A stretch of DNA of 64,000 nt from Aquicoccus porphyridii (GCF_008369105.1 NZ_VINQ01000020.1:1-64000); one strand, 5' to 3'; positions 43,554 to 52,423 are shown, numbered from the stretch's first letter. Notes: a model not told the origin generated them from the letters alone. Numbers and translations: made by a program.

Positions 43554-44684
43554 TTGACAGCCCCATCCGAAGCACCCCTCGCCGGACTGCGGATCGTCGA
43601 GTTCGCGGGCATCGGACCCGGGCCATTTGCCGGGATGATGCTGGCCGACATGGGCGCCGAGATCATCCGGGTGGACCGGCCCGGCGCCCGGGTCGACCAG
43701 CCGGATCTCGACTTCCTTGCCCGTGGACGTAAGTCAGTCACACTCGACCTGAAATCTGCGGAAGGGATCGAGGCCGCTCTGCGGTTGATCGAAACCGCCG
43801 CCGGCTTGATCGAGGGCTTCCGCCCCGGCGTAATGGAGCGGCTGGGACTGGCCCCCGAGACCTGCCTCGCCCGCGCCCCGCGGCTTGTCTATGGCCGGAT
43901 GACCGGTTGGGGTCAGACCGGTCCTTTGGCACAAGCGGCGGGGCATGATTTGAACTACATCGCGATCACAGGGGCGCTGTGGGCCAGCGGCCCTGCCGAC
44001 CGGCCTCCGGCTTTCGCGATGAACCTGCTGGGTGACTTCGGGGGCGGTGGCATGTTCCTGGCCTTTGGCATGGTGACGGGCCTGCTCCGGGCCGCCCGCA
44101 CCGGCGAGGGCGATATCATCGACGCCGCGATCTGCGACGGCACCGCCGCACTGATGGCAATGACGGCCTCGCGCAGGGCGCAAGGGCGCTGGACGGATGC
44201 ACGCGAAAGCAACCTGCTGGATGGCGGTGTGCCCTGGTATGGGGTCTATGAATGCGCCGACGGTGAATGGATCACCATCGCCCCGGTCGAGCAGAAGTTC
44301 TGGATCTTGCTGCTGGATCTGTTGGGTATCCCCGAGAGGGAGGCCGGAGACCGGAGTGATCCCGCGACCTGGCCCGCCTTGCGCCAGAGGTTGACCCAAA
44401 CATTTCTCGGCCAGCCCCAGTCTCACTGGACCGGCCTTCTGAACGGCACGGACGCCTGTTTCGCGCCGGTGCTCAGCCCGGCCGAAGTGGCGGGCTGTCC
44501 GCAGGTCGAAGCGCGGGGAATCCTTGGCGCAGCCGGCGCACCGCAGCCGGCACCACGCTTCGCCCGGGCCCAAACGCCCTTGCCCCCTCCGGGCAGGGCT
44601 CCCGGGGCGGATACGGATGAGGTGCTGGGAGATCTCGGTCTGGATGCCCGGACGCTGGCACGCGCCACCGGGCGGACGGGGTGA
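43554..44684 (+). CDS. Alpha-methylacyl-CoA racemase / CaiB-BaiF family protein
   Basis: A 376-residue family III CoA-transferase fold protein. The residues used for proton transfer in bacterial alpha-methylacyl-CoA racemase are present: His131 in GHDLNYI and Asp161 in NLLGDFGGGGMFLAFG. This points to epimerisation of 2-methylacyl-CoA thioesters rather than CoA transfer. TTG 43554 is the preferred start (GGGGGC upstream, N-terminus MTAPSEAPLAGLRIVEFAG); GTG 43518 is possible. The presence of a racemase implies a 2-methyl-branched or arylpropionyl-CoA intermediate. Confidence 0.9.
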   Translation: MTAPSEAPLAGLRIVEFAGIGPGPFAGMMLADMGAEIIRVDRPGARVDQPDLDFLARGRKSVTLDLKSAEGIEAALRLIETAAGLIEGFRPGVMERLGLAPETCLARAPRLVYGRMTGWGQTGPLAQAAGHDLNYIAITGALWASGPADRPPAFAMNLLGDFGGGGMFLAFGMVTGLLRAARTGEGDIIDAAICDGTAALMAMTASRRAQGRWTDARESNLLDGGVPWYGVYECADGEWITIAPVEQKFWILLLDLLGIPEREAGDRSDPATWPALRQRLTQTFLGQPQSHWTGLLNGTDACFAPVLSPAEVAGCPQVEARGILGAAGAPQPAPRFARAQTPLPPPGRAPGADTDEVLGDLGLDARTLARATGRTG

Positions 44685-44805
44685 GATGCGGCGAAAGACA
44701 GGACAGGACGCGGATGATGCGGAAGGCGCTCACCTCCGGTATCGACGGTGTGGCCGACAATATGGCAAGACATCGTGCAACAGAACAGAAATTGGTGACA
44801 GCGAC

Positions 44806-45294
44806 ATGAGTGATCAGAAACAACAGGATCTCGAGCCGGGATTCATCTTTCAGCGGGTCGCGCGCCAGCGCCTGAGGCTTTCCGACAAGCGGCTTGCCCC
44901 GCATAACCTGACCTCGGCGCAGGTCTTCCTGCTGAACTGGTTGCTGCACAAGGACGGGATGACGCAGAAGGAACTGGCGGAAAGGCTTTCGATCGGCACC
45001 GTGGCCGTTAGCGGCATGGTTGACCGGCTGGAAGCGATGGGTCTGGTTTATCGTGGCGAGGATCCAAACGACCGGCGGGCCAAGAAGGTCTGGCTGAAGG
45101 ATGCGGTTCGAACCAACAGAGAACTGCTGTCGGAAGTCGCGAAAGAGATCAACGACGTCTCGTTCAAGGGAATGTCCGCGGACGAGATCAAGACCCTGCT
45201 CGGCCTGATGGACAGGATGCGCCGCAATCTGTCCGAGGCCCTGGATGCCGACGACGTGAGCGAATGGATCAACCAGCAACCGATCCGGCGGTGA
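44806..45294 (+). CDS. MarR-family transcriptional regulator
   Basis: A 162-residue winged-helix protein: LTSAQVFLLNWLLHKDGMTQKELAERLSIGTVAVSGMVDRLEAMGLVYRGEDPNDRRAKKVWL, the classic MarR core with the wing DPNDRRAK. The start at 44806 (MSDQKQQDLEPG) fits the family; the frame is open further up inside the racemase gene. Located 121 bp after the racemase gene and converging on an acyl-CoA ligase gene, it is the natural candidate to bind motif B, probably relieved by an acyl-CoA, as known for CoA-responsive MarR proteins such as FerR and CouR. Confidence 0.93.
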   Translation: MSDQKQQDLEPGFIFQRVARQRLRLSDKRLAPHNLTSAQVFLLNWLLHKDGMTQKELAERLSIGTVAVSGMVDRLEAMGLVYRGEDPNDRRAKKVWLKDAVRTNRELLSEVAKEINDVSFKGMSADEIKTLLGLMDRMRRNLSEALDADDVSEWINQQPIRR

Positions 45295-45307
45295 AGGGTC
45301 CGGCAGT

Positions 45308-46834
45308 TCAGATCGAGCGGTCCACACCTTCCCAATAGGGCGCGCGCAGGCGCCGCTTCTGAAGCTTGCCCGACGGATCCCGCGGCAAGGTACCTGTCCT
45401 GACATAGAGTTTTGGCAGCATGTATTTCGCGACCAGTTGTGACAGATGCGCGTCCAGATCCGCCTCGCTCGCCGGGTTCTCGGCCGTGGTCTCGTAAATC
45501 ACCGCAACCTTTTCCCCCAGGTCGGGATCGGGGATGCCGAAGACGGCGCAATCGACCACCTTGTCATGCTGAAGCAGCGCGGACTCAACCTGCGCCGGAT
45601 AGATGTTCACACCGCCCGAGATGATCATGTCCCGCTTGCGGTCATTGATGAAGACATACCCGTCCTCGTCGATATAGCCGATGTCGCCGGCGGTGATCAT
45701 CCCGTCCTGCATCACCTCGTCCCGCGCGCCGGGGCGATTGAGATAGGTGAACTCGGGGTAGTCCAGCCGCACGCCGAAGATCTCTCCGGTGGTCCCGGGA
45801 GGGCAGGCCTGGCCCGCCTCGTCCAGGATGGCGAGCCTGGCATTCGGCAGGGCTCGCCCGACCGTGCCCGGCCGTCTCAGCGCGTCCTCGCTGGTGCAAT
45901 GCGTGATCGCGCCGGTTTCGGTCGAGCCGTAGAATTCGTAGACGACCGGCCCCCATAGGTGGATCAACTGCCGCTTGACCTCGGGTGGGCAGGGTGCGCC
46001 TGCGGTCACGACGTGGCGCAGGGAGGACGTGTCGTATCGGTCCCGCACCTCTTGGGGCAATTGGAGGATTCGCCGCATCATCGTCGGGACGAGGAAGGTT
46101 GTGTCGATCCTCCATTCGTCGATGAGCGCCAGCGTGCGTTCCGCATCGAACCGGCTGGCAAGGACAAGAACACCGTCGGCCCGCAGGGTCATCTGGGCAA
46201 AGCGATTCGGCGCGGCATGATACAATGGGGCCGAGAGTAGCGTCCGTACCCTGGGCTTGAAAAAGCTGTCCGTCCCGTAGGGCGAAGGGCCCGAGGAGGG
46301 TCCGAGCCGTAGCACGCCCTTGGGATGGCCGGTTGTGCCCGAGGTGTATATGACCGGATAGGCGGCTCCGGTCTGGACCGGCGGCACAGCCGTCCCATCC
46401 CCGCACAGGTCGTCCCAGGTGGTCACCCCTTCCGGCGGCGTGGCGCGGTCGGGCGGGATGCCGAACGCCGATTGCATGTCGTCGGGCGTGGGAACCCAGA
46501 CCAGGGTCTTGCCGGGCCCCAACCCCGCCAGAAAGTCATCGCCGAGCGCATGCAGGATATCGGCATGGGCAAGGATGATATCCGCCCCACAATCTTCCAG
46601 CACATAGGCGACTTCGGTGGCGGTGAAATGCCAGTTGATTGGCACTGGCACCCGTCCGGCCATGCGCGTCGCCTCGGCTGCCGCGACGAACTCCACGCCA
46701 TTGCGCAACAGCAGCGCCACGCGTTCGCCCGACCGGCTGCGCATCATCATGCCGTGCGCCGCCCTTTCGGCCGTCTCGCGCAATTCGCTCAATGGGCACG
46801 AGTTGCCCCCGCTCGCCACAAGTCCTGTCGTCAT
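45308..46834 (-). CDS. AMP-forming acyl-CoA synthetase (second)
   Basis: A 508-residue ANL-family ligase: P-loop YTSGTTGHPKGVLRLG, VYEFYGSTETGAIT, GMITAGDIGYIDEDGYVFINDRKRDMIISGGVNIYPAQVE and Lys in PRDPSGKLQKRRL. Its sequence differs well from the ligase at 39762, so the two likely activate different acids. The start at 46834 (MTTGLVASGG) is 10 bp after the stop of the crotonase gene, with which it forms an operon. Confidence 0.92.
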   Translation of the reverse strand: MTTGLVASGGNSCPLSELRETAERAAHGMMMRSRSGERVALLLRNGVEFVAAAEATRMAGRVPVPINWHFTATEVAYVLEDCGADIILAHADILHALGDDFLAGLGPGKTLVWVPTPDDMQSAFGIPPDRATPPEGVTTWDDLCGDGTAVPPVQTGAAYPVIYTSGTTGHPKGVLRLGPSSGPSPYGTDSFFKPRVRTLLSAPLYHAAPNRFAQMTLRADGVLVLASRFDAERTLALIDEWRIDTTFLVPTMMRRILQLPQEVRDRYDTSSLRHVVTAGAPCPPEVKRQLIHLWGPVVYEFYGSTETGAITHCTSEDALRRPGTVGRALPNARLAILDEAGQACPPGTTGEIFGVRLDYPEFTYLNRPGARDEVMQDGMITAGDIGYIDEDGYVFINDRKRDMIISGGVNIYPAQVESALLQHDKVVDCAVFGIPDPDLGEKVAVIYETTAENPASEADLDAHLSQLVAKYMLPKLYVRTGTLPRDPSGKLQKRRLRAPYWEGVDRSI

Positions 46835-46844
46835 GCCTGCAATC

Positions 46845-47624
46845 TTACCTGCCTTGGAAAACCGCTTTGCGTTTCTCGGAAAACGCCGTGACGCCTTCCT
46901 CGAAATCATGCGAAGCGAACGCTCTGGCCTGGCATTCCGCCTCAAGCGCCAGATAGCGCGGATCGGCGGCGGGTAGCATCGCGTTCACCAGCCGCTTGGT
47001 GTTGCCGTAGGAAATCGTCGGACCTTGCGCCAGGCGAGCGGCCAGCTTGCTGGTTTCCTCGCTCAGTTGCCCCGGCGTGGTCAAAAGGTGGGCAAGGCCC
47101 AGCCGCTCGGCCTCGTCCGCTTTCAGGCTTCCACCAAGCATGGCGAGTGTGCTGGCCCGCGCTGCGCCGATCTTGTGAACGAGTTGCGCAATCACGCCCG
47201 CATCCGGGCTGGCACCGATCCTCGCGAAGGCCAGCTGAAACTCAGCCCGGTCCGAGACGATCATGAAATCCGCCGCCAGAGCAAGGCCGACACCCGCGCC
47301 CGCTGCCGCCCCGTCCACGGCCGCGATCACCGGCACCGGGATTTCGCGCAAAAGCGCGACGATCTGGTTGATACCGGTCTTCATTGTGCCTTCGATCGTG
47401 GAGCGGCGCGACAGAATCACTGCCGGATCAAGATCGGCGCCCGAGCAGAAGCTGCCGCCCGACCCGGTGAGGACAAGGGCGCGATGGCGTAGCGTGTTGC
47501 GCTCCTCCACCAAGGCCATCAGCAACCTCTCGCGCATCGCCGGCGAAAGCGCGTTGCGTCTTTCCGCCCGGTTGAAAGTGAAGGTCAGCACACCGTCGGC
47601 ACTGTTTTCCAAGAGATCGGGCAT
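46845..47624 (-). CDS. Enoyl-CoA hydratase/isomerase (crotonase fold, PaaG-like active site)
   Basis: A 259-residue crotonase: oxyanion-hole segments GSGGSFCSGADLD and DGAAAGAGVGLALAADF. At the second catalytic position it reads ARIGASPDAGVIAQL, with Asp where hydratases have Glu; this replacement is typical of isomerases such as PaaG. The start is set at ATG 47624 (MPDLLENSADG) because AAAGG is 6 bases upstream; the open frame continues to 47675 through promoter DNA. It leads an operon with the second ligase. Confidence 0.9.
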   Translation of the reverse strand: MPDLLENSADGVLTFTFNRAERRNALSPAMRERLLMALVEERNTLRHRALVLTGSGGSFCSGADLDPAVILSRRSTIEGTMKTGINQIVALLREIPVPVIAAVDGAAAGAGVGLALAADFMIVSDRAEFQLAFARIGASPDAGVIAQLVHKIGAARASTLAMLGGSLKADEAERLGLAHLLTTPGQLSEETSKLAARLAQGPTISYGNTKRLVNAMLPAADPRYLALEAECQARAFASHDFEEGVTAFSEKRKAVFQGR

Positions 47625-47663
47625 GGCAAGCCTTTGCGTCATTTCGCAGTTTATGATTATATA

Positions 47664-47685
47664 CGTATAATTCACTTACGAACTA
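47664..47685. promoter_or_regulatory. Motif B operator-like site and AT-rich palindrome (crotonase promoter)
   Basis: CGTATAATTCAC followed by TTACGAACTA aligns with the motif B sites at 37178 and 42544. It overlaps a second inverted repeat, ATTATA-TACG-TATAAT (47656-47671), which contains TATAAT. The region to 47926 separates the divergent crotonase operon and a truncated TRAP gene; nothing else is recognised in it. Confidence 0.6.
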
Positions 47686-47926
47686 AATTCAACAGCCTTA
47701 TCCATTTGAATAGGAGGTGATTCATCATGGGAATGCACGGATCAGGCTGCGAATAGGATTGCGACGCAGTCCGCCGAAACATCCCGCGACTGCCATCGGA
47801 AAGCCAGGGAAGTCGTCTCTGCGGCTGCAGAGAGTGAATAGGCCGGCAGGCCGACAGGCTCGGCACCGTGGCACCGGCAAATGGGGGCGCGCCTCTCATG
47901 TGACACAGAGGAATGGAGGAGATCAG

Positions 47927-48440
47927 ATGATGACGTTTTCGAGAGGCCTGACCGCGATCGAGACGATCGCGGCGATTGGCTGGGCCGGGCTGGTCCAGGC
48001 CCAGACCGTTCTGTGCTATAACGAGGGCGGGCCCAACCGCGGGGCCCGCGTCGCCGCGCTCCAGTATTTCGCCGACAGGGTCGAAGAACTTTCCGGCGGA
48101 GACATGAAGATCGACATCATCTGGGGTGGCGCGCTTCTGAAATTCAAGGCAACCGCCGATGGTATCAAGAACGGCGTCGCGGATTTGGGAACTGTGCTGG
48201 CCGCCTATGCGCCGAACCAGATGAAGGCGCTGTCGATCGATGATCTGCCCATCGCCGAATCCTCGGATGCCTGGGTCGGGATGCGATCCATGTTCGAACT
48301 GATGACGACAAATGAACAGTTGCGGAAATCCCTTGCGCAGCAGAACGCCGTCTACATCACCAACTTCCATTCGACCGCGCTCCAGATCAACTGCCGCGAT
48401 GGTGTGGAATTGAACAGTGTCGAGGACATCTCCGGCCTGA
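47927..48440 (+). pseudogene. TRAP transporter substrate-binding protein (DctP type), 3'-truncated
   Basis: ATG 47927 follows GGAGGAGATCAG and opens a signal peptide (MMTFSRGLTAIETIAAIGWAGLVQAQ) and about 145 residues of a DctP-fold protein (GARVAALQYFADRVEELSGGDMKIDIIWGGALL, NGVADLGTVLAAYAPNQ). Homology stops after VEDISGL near 48440; the frame then runs into the 3' end of the opposite-strand hxlR gene. The C-terminal half and both permease genes are missing, so it cannot work. This marks a recombination junction at the right end of the catabolic block. Confidence 0.8.
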
Positions 48441-48465
48441 GCCCAATTCAGACAGGGTTTGAAAC

Positions 48466-48843
48466 TCAGGTCGACGCTTTGGCGACCGTCTTACCCTGCG
48501 CCGGATCGTACAGTCCGCCACCCAAATGTGCGTGCCCCCAGCCCATGATCTGCAACAAGGTTGGCTCAAGTTCGCGCCCCCGGTCGGTGAGTGTGTAACG
48601 ATAGCGGACCGGCCTGTCCTGATAGGCTTGCCTCTCGACCAAATCCCAATCCATCAGCCGCTTCAAGCGCTGTGATAGTAGGTTCGGCGGTAAGTGCTCC
48701 TCGCTGTTCTGCAATTCCTGAAAAGTATGCTTCCCGTGCCACATCAGGTCGCGCACTACCAGAAGGGTCCATTTGTCACCAAGAATTTCGAGGCTGCGTG
48801 CAATCGAGCAGCGGGATCGGAATTCATGCTTTGGCTTGGTCAT
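48466..48843 (-). CDS. HxlR-family transcriptional regulator
   Basis: A 125-residue winged-helix protein with the family pattern: CSIARSLEILGDKWTLLVVRDLMWHGKHTFQELQNSEEHLPPNLLSQRLKRLMDWDLVERQAYQDRPVRYRYTLTDRGREL. HxlR proteins often respond to electrophiles or redox change and control a divergent gene. Here the divergent neighbour is a cysteine-synthase-like gene 123 bp away, with repeats in the gap. Base composition is lower in GC than the catabolic block, suggesting separate origin. Confidence 0.93.
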   Translation of the reverse strand: MTKPKHEFRSRCSIARSLEILGDKWTLLVVRDLMWHGKHTFQELQNSEEHLPPNLLSQRLKRLMDWDLVERQAYQDRPVRYRYTLTDRGRELEPTLLQIMGWGHAHLGGGLYDPAQGKTVAKAST

Positions 48844-48896
48844 CTCAGCCTCAGGGCTGGCATCGTTCGGTCCACTTTAACTCAATCACTTACAAA

Positions 48897-48940
48897 ATGG
48901 AAGTTTGACTTAAATGATCACTTAATTTATGGAAGTGACT
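48897..48940. promoter_or_regulatory. Repeats in the hxlR / cysteine-synthase-like divergent promoter
   Basis: ATGGAAGTTTGACT (48897-48910) and ATGGAAGTGACT (48929-48940) are imperfect direct repeats 32 bp apart. Between them lies the near-palindrome TTAAATGATCACTTAA. Candidate HxlR binding sites. Confidence 0.4.
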
Positions 48941-48966
48941 CACGGTGCACCGCAAAAGGCCCTATC

Positions 48967-49878
48967 ATGATCGCCATTGGCAACACACCCCTCGTCAAGC
49001 TGTCCCGCCTGACCGGGTCGGATCACGCAGATATCTACGTGAAATGGGAAGGTGCCAACCCTACCGGTAGTATGAAAGACCGTATGGCCCTATCGATGAT
49101 CGAGGGGGCCGAAAGGCGCGGAGAGCTGAAAGCCGGCGGACGTGTTGTCGAATACACCGGAGGCAGTACCGGAAGCTCGCTGGCGATGGTCTGCGCTACC
49201 CATGGATACAAAGCATATTTCGTGTCTTCGAACGGGTTTTCCGAGGAGAAGCTAAAGACTATGCGCGCTTTCGGGGCGGAGGTCGAGATTATCCATGCCG
49301 AGGGCGGTGTGCTGACCGCCGATGTGATCAACCGAATGATCGCCCGCGCCAGGGAGTTGGCTGGCAAACCGGGCACTTTCTGGCCGGATCAGGTGAATAA
49401 CATGGATAACAAGTTGGGTTATCACGGCATGGCACAGGAAATCCTGAGCCAGTTGAACGGCCCCGTGGATGCCTTCGTCATGGCAGCGGGAGGAGGCGGG
49501 TGTATCTCCGGCAACGCCGAAGTGTTGAAAGAGCACAATCCCAACACCGAGATCGTCGCCGTGGAACCGTATTACGTGCGCAATGTCTCTGGCGGTGACA
49601 CTAGCGGCACGCACAAGCTTGAAGGGATCGGCCTATCCTTTGTGCCTAAGATCTTGCGCGATGACCTTATCGATACGGTTATTCCGGTGAAGGATGAAGA
49701 CGCGTATTGGGGCAACCGGTCACTCGCCCGCCAAGAAGGTATGCTTGGAGGTGTTACATCGGGTGCAAATATCTGGGCAGCCCTGCAGAAAGCCAAAGAA
49801 CTGGGGCCGGGCAAGACGGTTGTGACCGTGATCATCGACACCGGCCTGCGCTACCTGAACGATGACTTGTACAGGTAA
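48967..49878 (+). CDS. Cysteine synthase / PLP beta-family lyase
   Basis: A 303-residue fold-type II PLP enzyme: IGNTPLVKLSRL, KWEGANPTGSMKDRMALSMIE with Schiff-base Lys37, YTGGSTGSSLAMVCATHGYKA (substrate loop) and GGGGCISGNAEVLKE (phosphate loop). It resembles CysK/cystathionine beta-synthase family members, though the TGGSTG loop differs a little from the usual TSGNTG. It may make cysteine or detoxify via cysteine-derived thiols, which would fit an HxlR thiol/electrophile sensor next door. Start ATG 48967 after AAAAGG. Confidence 0.88.
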   Translation: MIAIGNTPLVKLSRLTGSDHADIYVKWEGANPTGSMKDRMALSMIEGAERRGELKAGGRVVEYTGGSTGSSLAMVCATHGYKAYFVSSNGFSEEKLKTMRAFGAEVEIIHAEGGVLTADVINRMIARARELAGKPGTFWPDQVNNMDNKLGYHGMAQEILSQLNGPVDAFVMAAGGGGCISGNAEVLKEHNPNTEIVAVEPYYVRNVSGGDTSGTHKLEGIGLSFVPKILRDDLIDTVIPVKDEDAYWGNRSLARQEGMLGGVTSGANIWAALQKAKELGPGKTVVTVIIDTGLRYLNDDLYR

Positions 49879-50093
49879 CGGGACACAATCACTGGCCCGC
49901 CCCCGTTGATCCCTCGTTCATAGCAAGAGTCTGCAGCAATTGCCGGATGGCCGCTTCGTCTAAGATTTGTGACTGCTGTCAGCGTAAGCTACAGCGGCGA
50001 CAAATCTGCCACCGAATTCAAGCTCAAGATTGACGGATCGTAGCAGTTGCAGCCCCCATTGCGACGAGAGCGCCCCCGCCCAATCTGGTTAGC

Positions 50094-51081
50094 TGTTCAG
50101 TCCCAGCGTGAGATGGTCTACTGATCTGTGACCATCAGAAGGACGCACTATGGGACAAATTCTTCACGGCAGCGCCACGACCACGCACGCGATCCGAGCA
50201 GCAATACAGCGATCGTGCGCTTTGTACGCGGCGCTGAGCCGGGAGTTGGGCATCATCGTCAAGACCGTCGCCAAGTGGCGCAAGCGTCGGACGGTTGAGG
50301 ACGTGCGGATGGGGCCGAAGGAAGCGCATTCGACGATTCTCAGCGTCGAGGAGGAAGCCGTGATTGTCGCTTTCGGCGCCACACGCTGCTGCCGCTCGAT
50401 GATTGTCTCTATGCCCCGCAACCGAGCATCCCACATCTGACGCGTTCTTCGCTGCATCGGTGCCTGCAGCGTCATAACATCAGCCGCCTGCCGGGCATGG
50501 AGGGCGACAAGCCGAAGAAGAAATTCGGGTGCTATCCCATCGGATATGTCCACATCGACATCGCCGAGTTGCGCACGGCCGAGGGCAAGCTTTACATGTT
50601 CGCGGCCATAGACCGAACCTCCAAGTTCGCCGTCGTGCGGCTGGGGAAAAAGGCCGGGCTGCCCAATTCCTGTGCAATCTCATCGCGGCGCTGCCCTACA
50701 GGATCCATACGATCCTCACCGACAACGATATCCAGTTCACAAACCGTAAACAGAATCGCTATGCTATGGAGCACATCTTCGACCTGGTCTGCTCGGAGCA
50801 CGGGATCGAGCATCGCTTGATAAAGGTGAACCATCTCTGAATCAATGGCCAGGTTGAGCGAATGAACCGCACGATCAAGGACGCGACCGTCAAGCGCTAC
50901 CATTATGAGGCACACGCTCAGCTCGAAACCCACGTCGGCGACTCCATCGCAGCCTACAATTATGCGCGTCGCCTCAAGACGCTGCAGGGCCTAACTCCAT
51001 TCGAATTCATCTGCATAATCGGGACATGAGAGCCAGAACGATTCACTGTCGATCCAACCCATCACATGCTGGGACTGAACA
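50094..51081 (+). mobile_element. IS481-family insertion sequence, decayed (copy 2, inverted relative to copy 1)
   Basis: Inverted repeats bound the element: TGTTCAGTCCCAGCGTG from 50094 and TGTTCAGTCCCAGCATG reading down from 51081. The transposase begins at ATG 50150 (MGQILHGSATTTHAIRAAIQRS) with HTH SRELGIIVKTVAKWRKRRTVEDV. It shifts frame near 50360 into the catalytic part (PIGYVHIDIAELRTAEGKLYMFAAIDRTSKFAV), shifts again near 50650, and meets a stop after KVNHL (about 50838). Clearly dead. Similar to copy 1 at 285-1337 but not identical. No clear target duplication. Confidence 0.88.
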
Positions 51082-51576
51082 CCTTACGTGTCTTGGCCCT
51101 GATATAGCTTCCCCGTCGCCGCTCCCGTCCAGGACCGGCGACGAGATTGGATACAGCGCTCAACACCTTGTGGCAAGATCACGTCATCTAGCAGGCTGAT
51201 CCTGCCTCTCTTCACCGTCTCGAACAGTTGACGGCGGCTCGTTTTGCGGGACCGCGAAGCATAAGCAAGAGAGAGTGACATGATATCTGAGACAACCATC
51301 CTTGGGATAGACGTATCTCGCGACTGGCTGGACGGGTTCTGCCTTCCTAGCCAAAAGCGGTTCCGGCAACCCGACACGGCGGATGGCCATAGTGCGTTGG
51401 TCGAGATGATCCAGCAGCTATCAGGCCCCGTTAATGTGGGATTTGAAGCTACGGGTGGCCATGAATGGGTGCTCTGGACGGAACTTGTCGATGCAGGGAT
51501 TCTCGCTGTCCAGCTGTCTCCGGCACAAATCAAGGCGTTCGCGCTTGGTCGTGTCGCGGAGTTGGTGGAAATTTGA
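51082..51576 (+). mobile_element. IS110-family transposase N-terminal fragment with 5' non-coding end
   Basis: ATG 51280 opens a 98-residue peptide with the RuvC-like DEDD start of IS110 transposases (ILGIDVSRDWLDGFCLPSQKRF...VGFEATGGHEWVLWTELVDAGILAVQLSPAQIKAFALGR). The expected next part (KTDRIDA...) is replaced by VAELVEI and a stop. The roughly 200 bp before the ATG are non-coding and correspond to the left end that encodes the bridge RNA in intact IS110 elements. A C-terminal fragment in opposite orientation lies at 59241-59713 on the far side of the pst locus. Confidence 0.8.
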
Positions 51577-51724
51577 GGGCGGCGTAATCTCCGGGTGAAC
51601 ATGCAACCACCCAACCGGCGGCGCCAACCGCCAGGGAGATCACGTGGAAAAGGCAGGACAGGGCCTGATCAAAGAACCGACGGTAGACTGCTTAAGGTAA
51701 GCCGTCCAACGCAAGGACACCCCT

Positions 51725-52189
51725 GTGATCGAGATCGAACACCGGATCCGGATCGAGTGTGACCTCGAGACTGTTTGGAGGATACTGGCTGACATTCCGA
51801 GCTGGCCCGGCTGGACACCAACCGTTAGCGGGGCCTCGGTCTTGCCGGGCGACGGCCTGAAACGTTTCGTCCTGAAACAGTCCATGCAGCGCGCCGCGAC
51901 CTGGACAGTGACCGATTGGCGCCAAGGAAACGGGTTCATTTGGGAGCGAGTGGATGGACGCTTGTGCTATCGGGCCGAGCACTCGCTTTTGTGCGAGGAG
52001 AAGAACGTCATCAGTATCGCAAGGCTTTGGGTGACGGGCGCCGGTGTTGTGACGCGGCTGCTGATGGCTCCGATCTTTAAGACGGTTGTTGCCGTCGAAA
52101 ACCGGGCATTGAAGCAGCGTTGCGAAACAGCCGGCACGCTGGGAGGCGGTGTGCAAGAGCGGCCGTCAGAAGACAAAAACGATGTCTAG
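51725..52189 (+). CDS. SRPBCC (START/polyketide-cyclase-like) domain protein
   Basis: A 154-residue protein beginning MIEIEHRIRIECDLETVWRILADIPSWPGWTPTVSGASVL, a typical SRPBCC ligand-binding fold start, with the C-terminal helix GVVTRLLMAPIFKTVVAVENRALKQRCETAG. Function unknown; members bind small hydrophobic molecules or act as cyclases. GTG start at 51725 after AAGGACAC. It occupies the place upstream of pstS where phoR is often found in this bacterial group. Confidence 0.75.
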   Translation: MIEIEHRIRIECDLETVWRILADIPSWPGWTPTVSGASVLPGDGLKRFVLKQSMQRAATWTVTDWRQGNGFIWERVDGRLCYRAEHSLLCEEKNVISIARLWVTGAGVVTRLLMAPIFKTVVAVENRALKQRCETAGTLGGGVQERPSEDKNDV

Positions 52190-52405
52190 GCACTCTCAAT
52201 TGCTGGTAAGGAGCATCGCACCTTCGTCAAGCCATGCATACACTTGGATGGGACGGTACGCGCTCCATAGCGGTCGTCTCGGACGGGAAACCCGCGTTGC
52301 CAATGGGAAGACACGATCAACAATCTCGAGACTTGGGACGGTGTTGAACTGAAGCGGGCAACGTAGCGCGTCGGCCCGGCTACTAAGGAACCGTTTTCAC
52401 CAATC

Positions 52406-52423
52406 TTGTTACATGATCGTCAT
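52406..52423 (+). promoter_or_regulatory. Weak Pho-box-like repeat upstream of pstS
   Basis: TTGTTAC-ATGA-TCGTCAT has the 7-4-7 layout of a Pho box (CTGTCAT repeats), matching 4/7 and 5/7. It lies 87 bp upstream of pstS in an AT-rich stretch. The remainder of 52190-52509 shows no gene. Confidence 0.4.
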
